This document shows positions 14,101 through 22,578 of a stretch of 64,000 bases of DNA, piece by piece. A program made the translations under genes and the position numbers. The notes under the pieces were generated by a model. The model had not been told where the DNA came from, searched no databases, and saw nothing but the letters and a program-made list of their open reading frames with translations. The stretch's first letter is position 1; each line of letters begins with the position of its first letter. Source of the DNA: Metridium senile (taxonomy: Eukaryota > Cnidaria > Anthozoa > Actiniaria > Metridiidae); contig OX459100.1 in assembly GCA_949775045.1 (NCBI GenBank), forward strand, positions 17,715,768-17,779,767. Reading direction: 5' to 3'.

Positions 14101-14204
14101 ACGAGAAGTTGCCCAACAGTACACTCACCTTTAGGTATATGATCTCCAGGAAAATGTGCCGTACACTCCGTTAGAACACATACTAGCACAAAAAGAAGAC
14201 GCAT
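5150..14204 (-). CDS. single-lobe transferrin-family protein, secreted and probably GPI-anchored
   Basis: Five exons on the minus strand join in frame with GT..AG borders, all introns in phase 1: 14204-14129, 9734-9531, 8529-8257, 6838-6506 and 5559-5150 (stop). The product is 431 aa. Residues 1-16 form a signal peptide (MRLLFVLVCVLTECTA). What follows is one transferrin lobe in canonical order: RWCCVSDKE, LTCVRGIN, ADLVTL, PVVGE, SYYAVALI, TTCHPVAGDTAGW, FFKKSCVPG, LCGLC, YYGYKGSYNCLIE, NVSFVRHDTVFE, LLCPNG, CNLARIPASVVVTRD and FQLFNSS..DLLFHDS. The last ~20 residues (YHVTIVFVISVMAFLW) are hydrophobic with small residues (SNTG) before them, suggesting a GPI signal as in melanotransferrin, or a terminal membrane anchor. 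Vertebrate transferrins have two lobes; this has one. Against the human N-lobe, recalled from memory, the Asp ligand is Ser86, the first Tyr is missing, the His is replaced, and carbonate-binding Thr and Arg are Pro142 and Asp146; only Tyr247 remains. Iron transport is therefore unlikely. Family assignment is firm; function is unknown. Confidence 0.9.
5600..5760. repeat. dispersed GGACACCCC-rich element, copy 1
   Basis: Sequence with GGGTGTCC..CACCGGACA, TTTAAGACATTTAGGGACCGG and TTGCAATTGGGACACCCC. The same ordered words recur at about 49355-49490 (same strand) and, inverted, at about 56660-56750. It lies just upstream of the last transferrin-like exon in the intron. Internal GGACACC/GGTGTCC complementarity suggests a fold-back element. 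Confidence 0.7.
6285..6475. repeat. fold-back element with CCTCTATTAAGCGG termini
   Basis: TACCTCTATTAAGCGGTCAC at 6293 is matched by its reverse complement GTGACCGCTTAATAGAGGTA at about 6446-6465, with further direct copies of CTCTATTAAGCGG inside. It is a short non-autonomous element in the intron between exons 4 and 5 of the transferrin-like gene, ending about 40 bases from the exon 4 donor. Confidence 0.75.
6870..7330. repeat. 74-bp minisatellite, about six units
   Basis: The block GATAATCATCATATCAAATC..TGTATGTTTATGATACCAGTTACCATGTGAA recurs every 74 bases (for example 'ATCATCA' ends at 6900, 6974 and 7048) for about six copies with few substitutions. It lies in the intron between transferrin-like exons 3 and 4, beginning about 30 bases upstream of the exon 4 acceptor. 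Confidence 0.9.
7495..7935. repeat. fold-back element with ~75-bp terminal inverted repeats
   Basis: The left arm from about 7497 (ACAGTCCCTGCGCCATTTT, then GCATTGAAGCGAGACGAGC) is mirrored by the right arm ending near 7930 (GCTCGTCTCGCTTCAATGC in reverse complement, GCCATCTTGAATGG-like words, CACAGTTCC). A related single arm occurs at about 45005-45055 in an LRRCC1 intron. No transposase is visible, so a non-autonomous element is likely. Confidence 0.75.
8555..8785. repeat. direct duplication of a ~115-bp block
   Basis: The block ACTTCAACTCTCTCTTTTCG, GGGACACTTGCGGGACACTT and GATTACAGTAACTGCGC occurs at about 8565-8660 and again at about 8680-8775. The duplicate starts shortly upstream of the transferrin-like exon 3 acceptor on the minus strand. 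Confidence 0.8.
9798..9928. repeat. near-perfect palindromic element, ~125 bp
   Basis: Arms containing AGATATGAATTTTATTTTCG and GTGGTGAAAACA pair across a short AT-rich centre (TTTTACTCGTAAAAT). Outer words ACATTACACG..GGC and GCC..CGTGTAATAT extend the pairing. A relative with the same GAGATATGAATTTTATCTTC core is at 63541-63693. This copy sits directly against the 5' truncation point of the reverse-transcriptase remnant. Confidence 0.85.
9930..10885 (+). mobile_element. 5'-truncated non-LTR retrotransposon (reverse transcriptase C-terminal part)
   Basis: An open frame from about 9938 to 10816 begins with FHLYADDTQVY, the catalytic FADD-box region of non-LTR reverse transcriptases, and continues with LNKDKTDFLIF, the conserved SSHARNIGVVFDSNLSM block, a SAFYHLRNI word and HDHITPVLIDLHWLP, typical of CR1/L2/jockey-like elements. 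Everything upstream of the catalytic box (endonuclease and fingers) is missing. The 3' end has AAGCGCTTTATAAG followed by a TTATTATTA tail at about 10862-10882, as in CR1/L2 elements that end in a short microsatellite. It lies antisense within intron 1 of the transferrin-like gene and is a dead fragment, although its frame is still open. Confidence 0.9.
12720..12820. repeat. ATC/CATCAT trinucleotide-rich array
   Basis: An irregular run of ATC, CATCAT and ATTATC words; similar sequence continues after the inserted element at 13028-13075. It resembles the many ATC/GAT arrays elsewhere in this window. Confidence 0.8.
12852..13027. mobile_element. 176-bp TIR element built of GCGATTTAA repeats
   Basis: Perfect terminal inverted repeats beginning AGGCCTGCCCCTGGACCTTA (continuing AATCGC) bound a body made almost only of short GCGATTTAA/GGCGTTTTA-like repeats. 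The element is flanked by the direct repeat ATTATC (12846-12851 and 13028-13033), a likely target-site duplication, inside an ATC-rich tract. No coding capacity. Confidence 0.85.
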
Positions 14205-16212
14205 TGCATATCCAACTATTCATCGACTTTACAGAATTCAACTCTTACGGAATGTAAAGCCATGTGTTTCGCAGTATCCACCAAAGTTCATTGTTCCACA
14301 CACGTCGAACGACTTTTGTTATCCACAGTACAGGCGAAACACAACTCAAAAACCGCCAAAACAACACCCAACGACTTCTGAATTTGTAGACTGGAGGTCA
14401 AACAGTTTCAATAAGTGAAAGCAATATGTCAGTAAGGTATTTCAGCCGTTCAAGTTGGCCTGCCGTACAGTTCCGGCTCGGTTCGATTTGCGTAAGGGTT
14501 GGATGGTTTCTTGAATAGTAATTTGTCTCTGGCCCTGCTGGGGTTTTAGCGGGAGATTATAAACAATTATTGATACTTGTAGAAGAACTGCATTAATTAA
14601 AATGTTAAAATGCTTTTTTTAAAGGTCAAAAGCCGATTTTATTTGCATTTTTGAAGTATGCGGTTTGAAATTTAACGAGTACAAAGGAAAAGCAAACGTA
14701 CGTTTATGTAAAATAGCCGCAAATTTACACATTGACCTTTCCGGTGATTTTTTTTTATTTGAATTTCAATAACACTTTTGTTTTCGAATTAAATAATTTA
14801 TCATTCTCTAAACCGTTTTATCTCGAGAAAAAATCTGGAAACTAGAAAATAATATATAGTTTATCAAATAGGAAAATGCGATATATTACAGTGTAAAAAA
14901 TACTAAATAAAACCACTTTTGATAATGACATAAGCAAGTGTCGAAACGTCAAGCTTAAAAACTACAATCCCGGCAAAAACTAAGTGAGACAACTGCTTTG
15001 AAAATGGGACATTAGTCTTATATCGTAATGCGCGTGCTTTTGGAGCCTAAATTTGTTGTTAAAGCCCCTCCCCCCTCCCCCCACTACACAATGTTGGCCT
15101 GGCAGTCATCAAGGAAACATGTAAAACCAACATTGCGTGGTGGGGGAGGGGAGGATTATAGCGAAATTGTATAGGTTAAGGTAAAAATAGAGAAAACCAT
15201 AAAAGTGTCTCACTAGTTTCTGCCAAGATTGTAGTCTTGTTGTCATTAGTTTTATCACTAAATGTTTTAAGACCAAAACTTTAGTTCGTAAAAAATACTA
15301 GCAAATTTAATTGGTTAAGAGAGAGAACACTAAAACCATGAAATAAAAACAAAATAGTTACTAACTAATAGTTTCTAGTCGCTATCACTCAACCAGAAAC
15401 ATCAAATACAAAAGAAAACAATAACTCATAACAACTTTACTTGTCTTTGATACTGACTTATAGTCACTAACTAGTAACTATCATTTGATTTCGTGGATTA
15501 AGTGTTAGCATGGTTCTAAAACGCCAAAAACTATAAGTTAATTGTGAAAAGTTGTATGAAATATTGATGTACTGTTGGTTAGGGTTTGGTTAGTATCAAA
15601 GTCAATTTCTTTCGGCCTTCTGGCTTATCAATCCAAAGAATTTGAATTTGATAAATTATATATATATATATATATAAGATGTCACAATGTGTCAAGGTTA
15701 TAAAATATTATTGACAGGCAGTTAGTAAACGTCTGGAAGCTATAAAAATGGAGAAAAAAAATTGAAATGAAAAAAATCAGGACAAATTGTCAAGTAAAAT
15801 AAATATACTTTTATGAAAGAATTCAGAGGGAGAATAAAAGGAAATGGGTCTATAAAATAGAATTGAAATAATAATAATAATAATAATAGATAGGAACCTA
15901 AAATAATGAAATACGAGAAAGAATAAAAAACATAAAAATCAAGCAAAGTTTCTAATTTCGTAATTGAGAATTCAAAACTGCAACTAAAAAACAGAAAAGG
16001 AAATAAAAGAAAAAAATATAAAGGAAGATAGTTTTTTACTATTCATAATTGGGTTCCCTGTGGAATTAGAAATTCTAATGTTGCTATTTTGGTACCCGTT
16101 GCCATGACGAAACGTTCCAAAGAACAATCACTAAAATGGCTTCTTGACGAAATGGGGAACGTGTTTAACTAACTTATTGACATTTAGGGGCTTAAAGTTA
16201 AAACCTAAAACG
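14205..16212. promoter_or_regulatory. divergent intergenic region between the transferrin-like and ANKRD60-like genes
   Basis: About 2.0 kb separates the two divergent start codons, so both promoters probably lie here; no core promoter motif can be assigned with confidence. The stretch also holds a fold-back element (14962-15240) and a TA dinucleotide run (about 15656-15674). Confidence 0.4.
14960..15242. repeat. nested fold-back element
   Basis: Outer arms ACTACAATCCCGGCAAAAAC / GTTTCTGCCAAGATTGTAGT and AGTGAGAC / GTCTCACT enclose an inner pair of arms (CCCCTCCCCCCACTACACAATGTTG-like and CAACATTGCGTGGTGGGGGAGGGG-like). The two-level symmetry suggests insertion of one palindromic element in another or growth by internal inversion. 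Confidence 0.7.
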
Positions 16213-18111
16213 ATGGCATTGCAAAAGAAGAAGAAAAAGAACCTCAAACCATTACCATTTGATATTTATATAAAATTAGCGCCGACTTCAGAGAGATTTT
16301 TACTCAAAAGTGTAAATTCGGACATGAAAATTCGAGAGTTGAAATGTTATGCCGAACTTGTTGTTGGAATTCCAAGCAACTTACAAAGACTTCAGTATCT
16401 CGACGAAGGTGATATGATGGACGATTCGGACTTAAAGTACAACGATGTAGTGGCAGGAGCCACCATTAATTTAAAAATATGGCGAAATTGGGAATCTCTA
16501 GTGGCTGCAGCTGCGAGAGGGGATGTTGACAGTGTCTTCAAACAAGACATTGTTATTTCTAAAGAATGGGAAAAACTTGATCCGTTATTGTATAAAAGTA
16601 AAGTTACTGTAGCTAGTGATAGAGCAGCTGTTGCTCTTTTTATAGCCGCTCATAGAGGAAATTCTCAGCTTATTCGAAGTCTTATAGACGGTGCACAAGC
16701 CAATGTAAATATGACGACTCCATTTGGACGCTCTCCTCTTCATGTGGCAGCATCCCAAGGACATTCTATAAGTATCGATACTATGTTAGAAAAAGGGGCA
16801 GCAATTGATGAACCTGACGCACAGGGAAAAACACCCTTAATGATAGCAAGCCAGTGTGGTTTCAAAGATAGTGAAAGACATTTGTTTCTATTCCAATGGC
16901 AACAGAGAGCAGCTAAGATCAAATCAAGAAAGAAAAACACTTCTCTAATGATGCATCAACAGTTTGATTCTAATTTTGCAACTTGGTTTAAAGGGACACA
17001 GGCTCAGTTATATTACTGCCAGACACTTCCTCCAGGAGAGTTTGGTGGTACAGGGCTGAGCGCACCTCGGCGGAAACCCCCTTTAGCACAGGAGGGCTTA
17101 CAAAGGAGGAGTACTTCAGATCTTGAGCTTCCCCCCATCAACGAGAGAGGGCTAACAAGCCATGGTAAGTGACTTGGGTTTGTGTTATATTCTGAGAGTT
17201 TGGAGTTGCTATTTCATAATTATTACTATCATTATTACTATCATCATTAATACTGATCATGATCATCGCTATCACAGATTATCACCGTAATCATCATAAT
17301 TAATATTATCAATTGTTATTATCAATAGCCTCTGTTGCAGACTTCTTATGTGGTTTGCTGTCCTCCGTTGTGGTAGGGTAGTAAACCGCATAAGACGTCT
17401 GCAACAGAGGCAACATAAGAAGTTTGCAAGTAGTAGTAATAGTAGTAATTTCTTATTTTATTATGACATTTAAATATTTTCATTTCATTTCAGTTTCACC
17501 AAATTCAATGAGAAGAAGGTTGATGGATGAAAGAAGAATGATGAGCAGGTAACCAAAACTTGCCTTCCAACACTAGAATCCCCAAATGTCTATAATGAAT
17601 ATTAAGACAAAAACATTTGTGCATACATTAATTTGTTCAAATTCAGGATTAGTGCTAATCAAGGCGTATTTAACTCTTAATTAAAACTACTCATGATGAA
17701 TAACATAACATAATGACTCACTGATTTACTTTAATTTTCAATGTTTTTTAAAATAGTAAATCCCGTAGTTCTATGGCAAGTTCAAAGTCATCCAATTTTG
17801 ATGGCTGGTTACAAGCAAAAAATGAACAAAAGAGAAGAGAACAGCAAAGGAAACGAGAAGAGAAGGCAAGGAGAGAGATGGAAGAAGAAATGAGAAAGGG
17901 AGAAGGAACAGGAAAAAGTTTTGAAGACTGGAAGCAATCTAAACAAAAGAACAAACTATCTCCTATTCAGACAGAAAGTCGCAAGGATGTCTCTCTATAT
18001 ACAGATGAATATGATAAGATGTTTGATATGTCCTTCCAGCAGTGGTTGAGACTGAAGAGTGAGGGGAGGAATGAATATGGAGACAATGCTGGGGAATATA
18101 TTTATGGATAA
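16213..18111 (+). CDS. ANKRD60: ANKRD60-like ankyrin-repeat protein with N-terminal ubiquitin-like region
   Basis: Three exons: 16213-17164, 17494-17548 and 17757-18111, joined at GT..AG sites in phases 1 and 2; product 453 aa. The first in-frame ATG is at 16213; the open frame extends 5' but without an ATG. Residues about 15-95 (FDIYIKLAP..KIRELKCYAE..GIPSNLQRLQYLDEG) read like a ubiquitin-like domain. Ankyrin repeats follow (VALFIAAHRGNSQLIRSLID; GRSPLHVAASQGHS; GKTPLMIASQCGF), matching the layout of vertebrate ANKRD60 (about 345 aa). The extra C-terminus, in exon 3, is highly charged and helical, with three F-x-x-W motifs each followed by Lys (SNFDGWLQAK, KSFEDWKQSK, MSFQQWLRLK). ANKRD60 function is poorly known. 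Identification rests on domain order; another Ubl-ankyrin family member is possible. Confidence 0.75.
17326..17414. repeat. short inverted repeat in intron 1 of the ANKRD60-like gene
   Basis: GCCTCTGTTGCAGACTTCTT at about 17329 pairs with AAGACGTCTGCAACAGAGGC ending near 17412. The arms flank about 40 bases. It lies roughly 80 bases upstream of the exon 2 acceptor and is probably a small non-autonomous element. Confidence 0.8.
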
Positions 18112-18469
18112 CTATATATACAGGCTATACATGTAGCTATAGAGACACATGGGGAAGATTTGACATTTCTAAAAAGCCTGGTGCAAGAAATGGATCATTG
18201 TGGAATGGAAGTGACAAATAACTAGATAGTCAACCCCTCCCTTATCCTCCCTGCATGGGTCTGCCAGTGCATTACATCTGAATATAACAAATTCTATAAT
18301 ATATATTCATGTCATCAGGGTCTGCTAATTCTATTTGATATTTTACAGACCTGCTGGGGATATATATTATAGATAAGTTACTATGGAAACATTAACCCAA
18401 ATTTAGTAACACTTAGAATAAATATTTAAATTGTTAAAATGTGTAAATAGTTTTAAATTTTCTAGTGTA

Positions 18470-18475
18470 AATAAA
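18470..18475 (+). terminator. polyadenylation signal of the ANKRD60-like gene
   Basis: AATAAA in the context GTGTAAATAAAG, about 360 bases past the stop codon and followed by a T-rich stretch. It is the first canonical hexamer in a plausible position for this transcript. Confidence 0.5.
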
Positions 18476-18519
18476 GTATATTTTTAGGCCTGTTTTTTTA
18501 TATCTATATTTACCAAATT

Positions 18520-18645
18520 GGAATACAGAGACCTATTGTTCTTCATTGGCTAGCCCGTGTTCATGTTGAAACACAATGGAGTTTTCAATATGTATGTGAG
18601 GCTAGCCAGTCAAGAACAATAGTTATTCAAATTGGTCGCCATTTA
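18520..18645. repeat. fold-back element related to 60950-61085
   Basis: CTATTGTTCTTCATTGGCTAGC pairs with GCTAGCCAGTCAAGAACAATAG-type sequence about 70 bases later; the neighbouring words AATTGG and GGTCGCCATTT are shared with the copy at 60950-61085 (GGCGGCCAATTTGAATAACA, GAGGCTAGACAGTCAAGAAC). Two members of one family lie 42 kb apart. Confidence 0.75.
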
Positions 18646-18679
18646 TTTTGGTCACTCACAATAGATATATAATTGGCTA

Positions 18680-18842
18680 ACGTGTTGCTGTGTACGTGTC
18701 CACCCAATTCAAAACCACTGGGAATTATAAAAACTTTTGTTCCAGAACATTTCCATGTGATATTGCAAAATGTACAGAAGACAAATAATCTTATTCCCAA
18801 AAGATTTGAATTGGGTGGAAACATACATAGCAACATGTTGGT
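18680..18842. repeat. fold-back element, GTGTCCACCCAATTCAAA termini
   Basis: The left arm TGTACGTGTCCACCCAATTC (about 18691) is mirrored by TTTGAATTGGGTGGAAACAT (about 18806), and TGCTGTGTA is mirrored by TACATAGCA. The length of about 160 bp and absence of coding fit a MITE. Confidence 0.8.
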
Positions 18843-19569
18843 CTATTTCCCAAACTCCACCCCTTCCCAAAAAAACTGACAGACTTGTTGAAGAGAAACA
18901 GTCTTACAAAACAAGTAGTAACAAGTGGCATTGCAGAAGCTTGTTTATGTCTGTGTTCAAGGTTTGAGTCCTGGCTGGCTCTGTGCATGGGTTTATATGT
19001 TTTTTGTTGAGTTTGTTTGAAGGTACAGTTAACATTATTCACTACCTCCCTGGCCATAAAAGCCTTGTTCACACTAGTGACATAAGCATGAGCAAGCACA
19101 GACGTTTTTAAAAAGTTCTGAGGTTTGGAGCTGAATAGGACCCAAGATTTCACTCTCCTCCAACACTTAAAAAAACGCTGTGCTGCCCCTGAAGTAAAGC
19201 ATTTCTCAAATAGGTGTGAGAAAAGGCAATTGTGGCTTATGATATTATTATTATATATTATGCTTATATCACTAGTGTCAACAAAAATCTAAACATGTAA
19301 GCAATACAAGTGCTAAAATATCTAATGTAAGAGTAGTGAGAGTGGGCCTTGCCAATAAGTACAATGTACACTTGACAAAAAAATGTAATATATTTGTAAC
19401 AAGTAAAAGATGAAAAGATTTTGAAAGAGAGAACCTTTGAGTGAAAGAGTCTAGTTGGACTACTTATAAACTATGCATGCTGCCAGATTAAAGTCTCAGT
19501 TGGAGATTATTGTCAAGAGGCTATCAAAATCTCAGCCCACTTGTGCGACTGTCTAAGCACTTAAAGTAC

Positions 19570-19848
19570 TATATACAATATGAGTGGCCGATCTATATGA
19601 GATATACAGTGGTGAGTCAAAGACATACAGATCGGACACGAATATTGTATAGTACTCATGAAACTCCAACATTAGTTATTTGATATTTTACTAAAATTGT
19701 CAAAATAAAAGTAAATCTGGCCGAGAAAATTCAAGTTAAAACTTATGCAAATCAGGACGAATCTGTATTGGATATACAACCTCCGTCACGGAAGTGAATT
19801 CTTTTGTCAATTGCTCATTAATTATTCATGAATTTTATTATAGTGTTT
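19570..19848. repeat. hairpin-headed dispersed element, diverged copy
   Basis: Shares ordered words with the copies at 39912 and 41211: ATACAATATGAG..GGCCGATCT, GAATATTGTATAG, CATATTTTACTAAAATTGTCA-like, CTGGCCGAGAAAATTCAAGT, TTATGCAAATCAGGACGAA and TGTCAATTGCTCATTAATTA. This copy carries substitutions and indels relative to those two. Confidence 0.85.
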
Positions 19849-19945
19849 ACAACATTAGCAGCTGTTTTTGTATCAACTAACACAACCACAAGCTGAAGGC
19901 GCATGATTATATAGCTGATACTGGTAATTGTTCATTTTGTTTCAA

Positions 19946-20150
19946 CTTAGTCTGCGTAGCAAACGTTTCTTTTTTGGGGAACGGAAAAGGCTGTTTTGGG
20001 ATAGCTGTGTTACACATATGGCTGTGTGAAAAAAATGAAGGTGGGTTAAGGTCGTCTTAGGTTTCGCACAGCTTCATCGGTAATATATCAGCTATCCCAA
20101 AACAACTTTTACCCATTGCCCCCAAAGAAACGCTTGCTACGCAGGCTAGT
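19946..20150. repeat. fold-back element with TAGCCTGCGTAGCA-type termini
   Basis: Left CTGCGTAGCAAACGTTTCTT and AGCTATCCCAAAACA-type words are mirrored at the right end by AAAGAAACGCTTGCTACGCAG. It is flanked by the similar direct words TTTCAACTTAG and TTTCAACTCAG. No protein is encoded. Confidence 0.8.
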
Positions 20151-20519
20151 TTCAACTCAGTTGATGGTTTCACTCACAGTGATATAAAAACATTAAGAAG
20201 CAGTTTTCTTATTTCTTTTGGTATGTTTACAGTCGAATCAGCTCATGTATTCCACAGGTAACCCAATTATTTTATCTGAGGATTTGTTTAAAGCAAATAA
20301 ATGTTTTTTTTTACTGCACACCATTTTGAAAATGTGATTTATTCCTTTTATCTAACTATTAGTTACATATTATAATAAAATTTTATTTTGCTGTGGGTGA
20401 AACAGAACAGGAGTTTATGCAAACAATGTGATAATTATTTCTTGAATAACCAAATTATCATAAATTATTTATTAACGTACCAATTACAAAATTAACAATT
20501 ACTGAATGAAACCCAATAT

Positions 20520-20880
20520 GATATAAAATATTGTGCAGAGTATAAGGAGAGTGTTATCTGCTGAGCGAAATTAAAGCCAATGTAGATAACACTCTCCGAG
20601 AACTGCACAATTTTCCTTGTATCATACAAAGCTGAATTCAAAAATTGTTTTATTAATCCATTCAAAATATTTAGTACATTATTTATAAATTAGGAAAAAA
20701 GTATTATTGAATGGTTGTTTTGTGCAGCTGAGATATAACCACTTGAATATATAATTTCCCTATACAAATCACTGTATTTTTGGCTCAGTTCAAAACTTTT
20801 GGAACTGAGCTTAAATTACAGTGATTTGTATGGGTAAATTATGTATTCAAGTGGCCATATCTCAGATATTTGACCGATTC
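20520..20880. repeat. two adjacent inverted repeats
   Basis: First pair: GGAGAGTGTTATCT (about 20546) with AGATAACACTCTCC (about 20587), extended by TTGTGCAG/CTGCACAA. Second pair: CTGAGATATAACCACTTGAA, ACAAATCACTGTA and GGCTCAGTTC at about 20728-20790, mirrored at about 20801-20875. Both look like small palindromic elements. Confidence 0.8.
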
Positions 20881-21198
20881 TTGCCAAATTTGGTGTGTGA
20901 ACGTCTTTTGTGATTGTCCATCCCAAATAGTAACCAAAAATTGTAAAAGCCAAAATTTGTTTCTCCGTGACTTCACACTTAAGTACTCTTTGATACCAAG
21001 AATTAGTTAGTTGATTTCGACCAATCAGAAAGGAAGAAATATTTTGAATGAATAATTTGATAACTGTTTCTAAATTGCTCAGCATTTACTAATAATGTGC
21101 AGCATATTACATAGTGACACCATCCATACATGTAGTGTGCATTGCCAAACTAAAACCTTCACAATTGGTGGAATGGTTGGGCATACGAAGTCTGTCTA

Positions 21199-21470
21199 AG
21201 GCCTGGTTCACACTAGCGACATAAGCATAAGCAGTTGGACTTTGCTCATTGGCCGCACTTGTTTTTTCTCACACTGCTTCTAGCAGTCCGATAAGTCCTC
21301 CACATCTATCATAAGAAATTGTAATGTGCACTCAATCATATATTTGTATGGTAGACTGCTCAATATTAAGTAGTAATTAACCAAATATTATTATTATTGC
21401 CTAGTAGAGAAATGCTTCACTGAGTCTTTGTATTTTGCTTATGCTTGTGTGCTAGTGTGAACCAGACTTT
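21199..21470. repeat. fold-back element, GGCCTGGTTCACACTAG termini
   Basis: AAGGCCTGGTTCACACTAGC and ACATAAGCATAAG at the left are mirrored by CTTATGCTTGTGTGCTAGTG and TGAACCAGACTTT at the right, spanning about 270 bp. A partial relative (TTGTTCACACTAGTGACATA) lies at about 19064-19097. Flanking TAA on both sides is compatible with a 3-bp target duplication. Confidence 0.8.
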
Positions 21471-22578
21471 AACTATAATTCTTTTGAGAGATAGACCTTA
21501 TAATTTGCTAGGTTCTACAGTATCGTTTTGAACTTGCCTAAATGTTTTCACAATACAATTTTCTTTGGGAAACAGTTTTTTGTAGGTGAAAATTGATGTG
21601 TCTAGTTTGATGAAAATACAGGGAAAAAAGAAGCGTTTCTCAAGAGACTTTTTTTGGGAAAACATCAAGGCAAGCAATAAGAATAAGCTACAACAAAAAA
21701 TAAAAGGCAAATAAATGAATTTTCATTACTAATATTTATGCTATTATTTGTTGAAAAAAAACGTGAATATGACCCTTTCTATTTAAAAGCACATTGCTTA
21801 TTCAAGTAAAATATAAATTCTCATGGCATGTTCTTATATAATTTGTTGAAATATTATTTAAAGGATGTAGAATGGATTGCCTTTGTCCTACCAAGTGGTA
21901 GGGGTGATCATCAGTCAATTTATAAAGTCATGTTTAGTATAATTGAAATTTGAGCAAGCAAAATATACACTGGAATATTTTATATCCTTAAGAATCCTTA
22001 AGCGCTGATCACCTCTACCACTAGGAAAAACAGAGTCTCCTTGTAGAATGTAACAGAGTGTTTTTCATTGATGTTTCAAATAAACCTTCTCAATAAGAAT
22101 TTACCACCTATTGAGCTTCAATGTACGACAATGAAGAACAGAACTGGTCTATTTGCTTGTTATTAGAAGAATTCCATGAAGAACCTCAAAACAAGTCCAA
22201 ATATCATCTTTCTCCCCTTTTCTTACTAGTCTGCTTGAGTGATATCCACTTCTTTGTACAAAACATTGAAATTGGGAATTGTTTTGTTCTGTTTCATCCA
22301 TAAATGGTGTGTATTCTAGATTGTTTGATGCAAGATTTCCATGGTGAATTCATGAATGTTTTGTCATTGTTTTGGTTGCGTACAATGCTGCTTGTGTTTC
22401 AGATGATTGAGAATCCATGTCTGGACAAAAATGACGGAGTAAGCCACAAAATATTATTCCTGTATATTCTCTTACAAATTGTATTTAATAAAAACCACCA
22501 CTTTATGTACAAATTGTATACAAAAAGTATTCCTTGGATGCTATTGATGAATGAAGAGACAATGTAAATGTACAATAA

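Noticed and set aside
16144..16212. Upstream extension of the ANKRD60-like protein
   Set aside because: The frame is open but starts with TTG at 16144; the first real ATG is at 16213, and the following residues fit the domain start.
22121..22567. Two small plus-strand frames downstream of PAR-6
   Set aside because: They are antisense to the probable PAR-6 3' UTR, with no domain, no splice consistency and no family resemblance.
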